Assembly: GCA_026985385.1 (NCBI GenBank)
Contig: JALSQM010000065.1
Location: forward strand, 1 to 11,917
Source of the DNA: Acidilobaceae archaeon
GTDB taxonomy: Archaea; Thermoproteota; Thermoprotei_A; Sulfolobales; Acidilobaceae
DNA: 11,917 nt
Direction: 5' to 3'
The position numbers and the translations under genes are program-made. Within the stretch, counting starts at the first letter, position 1; each line of letters opens with the position of its first letter. A model generated the notes under the pieces. The model did no database searches. It worked only from the letters and a program-made list of their open reading frames with translations, and was not told the origin of the DNA. Below, piece after piece: positions 7,077-11,917 of this stretch.

Positions 7077-8543
7077 CTACTTAGTTATGAGTACCTTCTT
7101 AACACCCTCCTTTATCCTGGCGTAGTGGGGGCTCGAGCGGAACTCGTCGAGCCACTTGATGGCTTTGAGCCTCTCCTTCTCGGCTTCATCGCTCTTATAG
7201 CCTAGGCTGAAGGCGGCGCTTATACCCGCTATCTTACCCTCCATCATGGCGGTGGAGGCCTCCTCTATCCCCGTGGCATCGCCTGCAACGAAGACTCCAT
7301 CCAGGGTGGTTTCGAGGTACTCCGTCCTTAGGGGCACGTAGCCTCCCAGCTCCCTCACGAACTTCAGCTTAGCACCCATCAGCTCTAGTAGCTCCACGCT
7401 GGGTGTAAGGCCTACCGCCATCCAGACGCCGTCAACCTCCAAGTCCTTCTCGCTGCCGGGTATGGGGCGGAACTTCTCGTCGACCTCGTATATCACTGCT
7501 CCCTCGACCCTGCCCTTACCGTATGCCTCCCTTATAGTGTGCCTCATGAGTACCGGTATCCCCATCCTCCTGATCTTGGAGGCGTGTACGAGGTATGCGG
7601 CGGTCTTCGGCAGTATGTCTATCACGGCCTTAACCTTTATCCCGGCCTGAGCCGCTTGATAGGCTATTATCACACCAACGTTGCCCGCACCGATTATGAG
7701 CACCTCATCCGCCGGGCGTATGCCGAAGACGTTCATCAGGGTCTGGGCTGCGCCCGCCCCCATGACGCCCGGTAGGTCGTTGCCCGGGAATACGAGGCTC
7801 CTCTCCATGGCGCCCGTCGCTATGACGTACCTCTTACCCTTGAGCCTCAGAACCCGGTATTCGGCGAGCCTGAGGGACTGGAAGGCCACCATTACACCCT
7901 CGCGCCTATAGTAGCCTATCACCTGGGCTGCAGGGTATATGTCGATGTTCTCGTAGTCCTTTATCTCGTCGACAAGCATCTTAGCTATATCAACACCGCG
8001 GGTGCCAGCGTAGCTGTCCTTCGTCCCGAAGAACTTGTGCGTCTGCTTTATGAGCTGGCCTCCGAGGAAGGGGTTCTGATCCAGCACCGCCACCTTCGCG
8101 CCAAGCTTTGCAGCCTCCATCGCTGCGCTTAGACCGGCGGGTCCAGCGCCGACGACAACGATGTCGTAGTCCTTGTTGACGTACTCTATCTTCATCTTCT
8201 TCGTAGGCGTGGGTAGCGTGGCCTCGTGAGTGTCCTCCCTCTCGACAATCATGCCATCCTCAACAAGAGTTATACAAGTCCTCACGTGTGGCACTCCGTT
8301 AACCCTCATCATACACTGGCTGCACTTACCTATCATACAGAAGGGTCCTCGAGGCCTCTTCAGTCTCCCGCTATAGTTGAAGTGGAGTATGCCAGCAGCA
8401 TATAAGGCGGCGGCGATGGTCTCATTCTCATATGCAGGTATCTCGCGGCCCTCGAAGATTATCCTTACCCTCCGCCCCCTGTCGAATTTTAGTATCGGGT
8501 GCTCATAGATCCTTCTATCAACTAGGCCGCTTATGGGGCTCAC
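7077..8543 (-). CDS. Fer2/FAD/NAD oxidoreductase, alpha subunit (SoxA/PDH alpha-like)
   Basis: A 488-residue protein with an N-terminal plant-type [2Fe-2S] domain (C69, C74, C77 in CMIGKCSQC, and C90), then a pyridine-nucleotide-disulfide-type flavoprotein: FAD-binding VVVGAGPAG (130-137), an LIKQTHKFFGTK block (164-175), a second Rossmann motif IIGAGNVG (283-290) and the FAD-closing VFVAGDATG (417-425). The order and size match the alpha subunit of archaeal L-proline dehydrogenases and the N-terminal half of bacterial sarcosine oxidase alpha. The C-terminal half of SoxA is absent, as in the archaeal complexes. It is the first gene of the operon, starting at GTG 8543 with only a weak GGGA upstream, and it faces a divergent TenA gene. 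Confidence 0.88.
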   Translation of the reverse strand: MSPISGLVDRRIYEHPILKFDRGRRVRIIFEGREIPAYENETIAAALYAAGILHFNYSGRLKRPRGPFCMIGKCSQCMMRVNGVPHVRTCITLVEDGMIVEREDTHEATLPTPTKKMKIEYVNKDYDIVVVGAGPAGLSAAMEAAKLGAKVAVLDQNPFLGGQLIKQTHKFFGTKDSYAGTRGVDIAKMLVDEIKDYENIDIYPAAQVIGYYRREGVMVAFQSLRLAEYRVLRLKGKRYVIATGAMERSLVFPGNDLPGVMGAGAAQTLMNVFGIRPADEVLIIGAGNVGVIIAYQAAQAGIKVKAVIDILPKTAAYLVHASKIRRMGIPVLMRHTIREAYGKGRVEGAVIYEVDEKFRPIPGSEKDLEVDGVWMAVGLTPSVELLELMGAKLKFVRELGGYVPLRTEYLETTLDGVFVAGDATGIEEASTAMMEGKIAGISAAFSLGYKSDEAEKERLKAIKWLDEFRSSPHYARIKEGVKKVLITK

Positions 8544-8715
8544 TCCCGCTATCCCAGATCCCCCCAGGGACCGCTTTGCATTTACGGTATCGCACCCCCA
8601 AAAAGGGGTCTATGACATCCTATAAGCGCGGGGAGGTATATCACTGGATTTATATCCCCCCGGTTCTGGGGCCCAACCCGATTCGATGGAACCCCACCCT
8701 TCAGGATAAGAGGGA
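8544..8715. promoter_or_regulatory. Divergent promoter region, dehydrogenase operon / tenA-like gene
   Basis: A 172-bp spacer between divergent starts. TATA-like elements are GGATTTATATCC (8646-8657, itself an inverted repeat, usable on both strands), GGTATATC (8635-8642) and CTTATAGG on the minus strand (8618-8625). The last would start the operon near 8597 with about 50 nt of leader; the first would start the + gene near 8680. ACCCC (8594-8598) and GGGGT (8605-8609) form a hairpin around a CAAAAA loop, reading as T5 in a hairpin loop on the operon strand. It could be an operator or a leader structure. All start sites are inferred. Confidence 0.45.
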
Positions 8716-9363
8716 GTGAACGCTTATCGCTCGTCGCTGGGCTCTGAGTGCGTGGTGATTGGCTTGGGTATAATTGAGGAGCTCCGCAGAGAGATAGAGG
8801 ATCTGAATGCTGAGATACTGAACGCGCCATCGGTGAGGGCTCCGAGTATGGGTGTGCTAAGGAGATTCACTGTAAACCAGCTCTACATAGTTCCACACGA
8901 CCTTAAGGCCCTATCTCTGGCCATGACTAAGGCCTCCTCGCCTGACGAGTACCTCTTTGTTAAGATGCTCATTGATGGTGACTACGAGGCTCTGGGGGCT
9001 CTACGCGAGCTCGCAGAGGAGATAGGCGTGTCATTCTCATACGACCAAGTCTCCCCCAGGGCTGTGGGCTACACGCATTTCCTCCAGTGGCTGGCGCTAC
9101 ACGGTAACATGGGGGACTTAGCTGTTGCAATGACCGTAAACCTCCCCGTCTGGGGGGAGAACTGTAGGAGACTGGGTGAATGGGCCCGCAGCACCGGCAT
9201 TAAGTCTCTAAGGTTCTTCGAACTCTTCAGCGGCCCCTGGGACGAGCTGGAGGCGCTCGCCGATAAGATAGCTGGAAGGTATGCTGACATGAGCCGCTAC
9301 AAGTTCATAGCCCGAGCGATACAGTACTACGAGCGAGAGTTCTGGCTCGCAATAGCCCAATAA
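8716..9363 (+). CDS. TenA/THI-4/PqqC-family protein, thiaminase Cys absent
   Basis: A 215-residue all-helical protein of the TenA family (haem-oxygenase-like fold). Matching features are the central Y-x2-FLQWLALHGN (119-131), the LPVWGENCRRLGEW block (143-156) and the C-terminal YYEREFW (204-210), which supplies the conserved Glu (E206). Classical TenA aminopyrimidine hydrolases have PC-x-W with a catalytic Cys, but here the aligned residue is Val (PVWG). The QD of the first substrate helix also appears as NQ (54-55). Thiamin-salvage hydrolysis is therefore doubtful, and it may be a variant with another small-molecule role. GTG 8716 abuts GAGGGA, an awkward spacing; GTG 8752 or 8755 or TTG 8764 may be the true start. 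The gene is divergent from the dehydrogenase operon. Confidence 0.78.
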   Translation: MNAYRSSLGSECVVIGLGIIEELRREIEDLNAEILNAPSVRAPSMGVLRRFTVNQLYIVPHDLKALSLAMTKASSPDEYLFVKMLIDGDYEALGALRELAEEIGVSFSYDQVSPRAVGYTHFLQWLALHGNMGDLAVAMTVNLPVWGENCRRLGEWARSTGIKSLRFFELFSGPWDELEALADKIAGRYADMSRYKFIARAIQYYEREFWLAIAQ

Positions 9364-9426
9364 GGCACCCCATTAGGCCTCGAATAGAAAACCTCCGGAG
9401 ACCCCATTTTATACTGGGGGGGTAAA

Positions 9427-9981
9427 ATGAGCTGGATCCTAAGCGAGCCGCCGGAGAGAATCGCAGTCAGGAGGATATGGGAAACACTTAGCGCCATAAT
9501 CAACAGGGACTTCGCCGGCGATGAAAAGCTCGCAGACTACGTTAAGAGAAGGCTGGAGGGGGCAGCGGACATACTTAGAAGGGGGCTCATACTAGAGATA
9601 AGACCGATAGCTAAGGATGCATGGCTAGCCGCGGTCCTCTCATCGAAGGCATCTAAGCCCGGGCCCAGGAGGGCGTTAATGAAAACACTGAACGGCCACG
9701 TCGTCGAGGTAATCAGAGGCCCCAGCCCCGAGGAACTTGTTCACTACGTGGAGATTTCACCCTATACAGTGAAATGCACCTGCGAAGACTCCATACTAAC
9801 CTCCAGCATAGCCGCTAGAAGCCTCGGCTCCGCGCCGAGGAGGATCCTCTGCAAGCACGTACTAGCAGTACTAGCCAAGCTAGTGGAGGAGGGAGCAGTC
9901 GATCTGGAGAGTAGCCTCTGGAGGGAAGCACTTCGCGAAGCCCTACTAGTAGCAAGGGCGAGGCTTCGGGGCATTATATAA
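9427..9981 (+). CDS. SWIM zinc-finger protein
   Basis: A 184-residue protein with a C-x-C...C-x-H SWIM zinc-binding signature: C117 and C119 in KCTCED, and C142 and H144 in ILCKHVLAVLA, with 22 residues between the pairs, within the family range. The flanks are basic and helical (RRIWETLSAIINRDF; KLVEEGAVDL...ARARLRG). SWIM domains bind DNA or proteins; eukaryotic and some archaeal members (Sws1-like) work with RadA/Rad51 paralogues in recombination, but nothing here proves that role. The ATG at 9427 follows GGGGGGGT by 4 nt. It starts 63 nt after the TenA-like stop and could share that transcript. A TTTTATAC at 9407-9414 is too close to the start to be its own TATA box. It ends at TAA, with CTTTTA at 9987-9992 as a likely terminator. 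Confidence 0.8.
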   Translation: MSWILSEPPERIAVRRIWETLSAIINRDFAGDEKLADYVKRRLEGAADILRRGLILEIRPIAKDAWLAAVLSSKASKPGPRRALMKTLNGHVVEVIRGPSPEELVHYVEISPYTVKCTCEDSILTSSIAARSLGSAPRRILCKHVLAVLAKLVEEGAVDLESSLWREALREALLVARARLRGII

Positions 9982-10149
9982 TTCTCCTTTTAAGGCCTTA
10001 GTTCGGTCCCAAAAGAGTATTATAAATCTAATTTATATTATTAAATAATTAAACATCTTATAGGGGTTGCTAGAAGCCTATCTCTATCTATGCAGCGGCC
10101 TCGAAACTAAAATATAATTAAAGTTTATTTTCAACATAAAACATTAGGG

Positions 10150-10191
10150 ATGCATAAAGCATACGCAGTATTTGTGAGGCTGAGATTCTAG
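10150..10191 (+). pseudogene. 13-codon reading frame, possible gene remnant
   Basis: ATG at 10150 opens MHKAYAVFVRLRF and then meets TAG. It has what a real archaeal start would have: a TATA-like AAAATATAATT about 36 nt upstream and AGGG touching the ATG. The hydrophobic strand ending VRLRF recalls the first beta strand of Cas6-type RAMP proteins, but 13 residues cannot establish that. It may be a truncated gene start, the leader of a small RNA, or chance in AT-rich DNA. Confidence 0.2.
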
Positions 10192-10298
10192 TTTAAAGGC
10201 TATAATACATAGTGTGTACTCGTAGGTGTAGTAATTTGCATGTGACCTATGCGAGCGCGACTTAATAAAAGGTTAGTTGGGCTGTGCGGCTTGAACTT

Positions 10299-10303
10299 AA
10301 AAA
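10299..10303 (-). terminator. T-run terminator of csx1
   Basis: On the minus strand TTTTT lies 16 nt past the csx1 stop, and a second TTTT follows at 10267-10270. This fits archaeal T-rich termination. There is no hairpin of note. Confidence 0.5.
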
Positions 10304-10318
10304 CACGGTTAGCGGTAG

Positions 10319-11917
10319 CTAACGTCTCTCGAAAGCTAGCTTTTTAAGTGTACTCCTCAGGGAATCCGTATCAAAGAGTAATGCTCTTTTAAGGATGACT
10401 ACAGACCCGGTCTCCCCCACCCTCGCTGGGGCGTACTCTAAAAGTACTGCTGCCCCTCTTGCCAAGCCAGCATGTGCGAGTAGGTGTCTTTCTTTAATCT
10501 GTCCTGGCATATATCCGTACTTCTTCTCATCAGCTTTTTCCTCTTTAATAATCTCCTCTTCGAGGATAGCAAGTGACTGATGCGTAAGCCAGTTGAAAAG
10601 ACTCCTAATATAATTTCTTATGTCGCATTCATCCTGATCTCTAGCGCTATAAACAAGCACGCCGTGGACATTGGTGTTATCAACTTTGAAGTTTGAGGAG
10701 TAACTCTCAAGGTTAATACAGCCCTTCTCGAGTTCTCTCTTAACACCTTCGCGGAGAACTATTGAGAGGGCGAATAGAAGTAGCAGCAGGGCCTCAGGCG
10801 TATGTAGCATTGATAATATTATATCATTATCTTCTGTTGCCTTGACATTAATATTAACTAGGTTTTTGTTTTTCTGTGGGTTAATTTCTAACTGGAGGCT
10901 ATTCCATAATCTAGAAAGCCTTGAAAGAACTTTTAGGGGGTCATTTAGGTCGGCATCCTTTAGCTCTGCTGCGAATCGTTCCGCAAAGTATATGGACCAT
11001 AGAGCAAGGCCGAGGCTTGTAGATGCGAGCCATAGCTCGTAGTGTTCTGCAGCATTTTGTAAATTGCTTATATTTACATTTTCTTTTATAATTGTTTTAA
11101 GAATCGATTTAATATTATTCTCTAAGTTGCTGGCATTCAAACCGGCCTTCAAGATCTCTTCAAGAATACTAGCCACTGTAGCTTGTGTATAGCCTTGGGG
11201 GAGCTTGGAGGCCTCAAGGCCTATATGGGAGACCAGATGAATCTTATACGCCTCAGAGGATGCGATGTCGAGGCCTCCTTTAACTGGGTCAGAGTTATAT
11301 AGCTTGAACTCGACGCGGATGCCGCTTTCCCCAAAACGGCTGTCGAGAAGAGAGCCAACCCATCTCGAGAGGCTGTTGTATGCTTGTAAAAGTGATGCCG
11401 ACGAATAGTTCACTCCATGCGAGAGATCTATAGCTACTAGTAAGCTACTATAGCCGTCGCCTATGCCGGATCCACTAGGTCGATAGTTCGACCTCTCAAT
11501 AGAGTAGAGTTTATCTAGTATGTGATAAGCCATATTGACTATGAGTAGCGCTGTTAAGCGATCAGCAGCATTGCTAAACCTATACGTTACTATTCGAGTT
11601 TTGTTATCGCATACGTATGTTAGCGCCATAGGTAGTGGTACAACGCTAATCTTAACATGCGTATTTTTAATCTCGGCCTCGGCTTCATAGTTGGATTCAC
11701 GCTTGGCTATGTCTCTAAGTAGCTTCTCGAAGGTGTTAAGAATACTTCTTTGCCTATTAAGGCACTCACGTTTATTATCATCTATACCTTTCATCTTTTC
11801 CTCAATTGCATCAACGGACTCTTTAAGCTTATGGGCAAATGCATCAGCAAAAGCCTTTCCAAAATCTGCAAGCCTTATAAGAGAGTATTCAGTAGTGGTA
11901 TCACCACATAGTTTTTC
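10319..11917 (-). CDS. csx1: Csx1-family CARF-HEPN ribonuclease, 5'-partial
   Basis: CRISPR-associated accessory nuclease of type III systems: the CARF domain senses cyclic oligoadenylate and the HEPN domain cuts RNA. Numbering from the in-frame ATG at 11794, the CARF hallmark DxTHG appears as DLSHGVN (123-129; DNA 11408-11428), followed by the family's YNSDP (166-170). The C-terminal HEPN catalytic motif R-x4-H is RHLLAH (436-441; DNA 10472-10489) in a GL context like the RNxLxHxGL of Sulfolobus Csx1. The frame remains open from 11794 through 11917 (41 more codons, including LIRLADFGKAFADAFAHKL), so the true start and the first CARF strand lie beyond the window. The DNA is much more AT-rich than the left part. 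The stop is TAG at 10319-10321, with a T5 terminator beyond. Confidence 0.87.
   Translation of the reverse strand, partial: EKLCGDTTTEYSLIRLADFGKAFADAFAHKLKESVDAIEEKMKGIDDNKRECLNRQRSILNTFEKLLRDIAKRESNYEAEAEIKNTHVKISVVPLPMALTYVCDNKTRIVTYRFSNAADRLTALLIVNMAYHILDKLYSIERSNYRPSGSGIGDGYSSLLVAIDLSHGVNYSSASLLQAYNSLSRWVGSLLDSRFGESGIRVEFKLYNSDPVKGGLDIASSEAYKIHLVSHIGLEASKLPQGYTQATVASILEEILKAGLNASNLENNIKSILKTIIKENVNISNLQNAAEHYELWLASTSLGLALWSIYFAERFAAELKDADLNDPLKVLSRLSRLWNSLQLEINPQKNKNLVNINVKATEDNDIILSMLHTPEALLLLLFALSIVLREGVKRELEKGCINLESYSSNFKVDNTNVHGVLVYSARDQDECDIRNYIRSLFNWLTHQSLAILEEEIIKEEKADEKKYGYMPGQIKERHLLAHAGLARGAAVLLEYAPARVGETGSVVILKRALLFDTDSLRSTLKKLAFERR

Larger units (their letters stand above)
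9982..10318. other. AT-rich convergent spacer at a composition boundary
   Basis: There is no convincing gene in these 337 bp. They contain a T-run after the SWIM gene (9988-9991), a run of A/T with the inverted repeat ATTATTAAATAAT (10037-10049), and a promoter-like AAAATATAATT (10109-10119) about 40 nt before a short ATG reading frame at 10150-10191. They also hold minus-strand T-runs (10299-10303 and 10267-10270) that would terminate the csx1 transcript. Composition shifts from GC-rich to AT-rich at about 9985 and stays so to the window end. I see no CRISPR repeats, tRNA, att-type duplication or C/D-box RNA in it. Confidence 0.5.

Noticed and set aside
7462..7911. Plus-strand open frames inside the alpha-subunit gene
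   Set aside because: They are antisense shadows of a well-conserved flavoprotein and lack recognisable domains or start signals.
8660..8700. Possible tRNA T-loop-like GATTCGAT in the divergent spacer
   Set aside because: The flanking bases do not form a T-stem, and no A-box, anticodon arm or acceptor pairing is found.
9382..9391. GAATAGAAAA resembling the 3' end of crenarchaeal CRISPR repeats
   Set aside because: It occurs once only, with no second copy at spacer distance here or in 9982-10318, so there is no array.
11792..11794. ATG as the start of the csx1 gene
   Set aside because: The frame has no stop from here to the window end, and the CARF domain would lack its first strands. The true start is outside the window.

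Overview
The window looks like a chromosomal segment of a hyperthermophilic crenarchaeon (Thermoproteota, probably Desulfurococcales/Acidilobales-like). The grounds are archaeal PyrB plus a separate zinc-binding PyrI, heavy use of AGG/AGA and ATA codons at high GC, frequent GTG starts, TATA-like promoters with short leaders, T-run terminators, and a crenarchaeal-type Csx1 gene. This placement is inferred from gene content and codon habit; no rRNA is present to confirm it.

Layout. (1) Positions 1-3819 hold a pyrimidine cluster: pyrB-pyrI on +, pyrD on - ending 5 nt from pyrI, and pyrC on + divergent from pyrD. These supply aspartate transcarbamoylase (catalytic and regulatory chains), dihydroorotase and dihydroorotate dehydrogenase, the three steps from carbamoyl phosphate to orotate. 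(2) A GC-rich, strongly self-complementary spacer (3820-3943) follows. (3) Next come a divergent pair: a VOC-fold methylmalonyl-CoA epimerase homologue (-) and a SixA-like histidine phosphatase (+). (4) A tight four-gene minus-strand operon (8543 down to 5017) has alpha, delta, gamma and beta genes separated by 7 nt or overlapping by 4 nt. Its make-up (Fer2/FAD/NAD alpha subunit, 2x[4Fe-4S] ferredoxin, BFD-like [2Fe-2S] subunit, DAO-family FAD beta subunit) matches archaeal heterotetrameric dye-linked L-proline dehydrogenases and related amine dehydrogenases. (5) Divergent from it lie a TenA-family gene and then a SWIM zinc-finger gene, both +.

(6) Past about 9985 the DNA changes abruptly to AT-rich: a 337-bp non-coding stretch, then a minus-strand gene that runs off the right edge. 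This is the 5'-truncated view of a CRISPR-associated Csx1-type CARF-HEPN ribonuclease (DLSHGVN motif, YNSDP motif, C-terminal R-x4-H). The ORF stays open through 11917, so an ATG at 11794 is internal. The window therefore seems to end inside a laterally acquired CRISPR/defence segment whose other members lie beyond it.

Most genes are recognisable housekeeping or catabolic functions. Points deserving attention are the Csx1 island edge, an unusual class-2-like PyrD with a cysteine base, an epimerase lacking the first metal-ligand histidine, a TenA without its active-site cysteine beside the dehydrogenase operon, and the structured spacer at 3830-3935.
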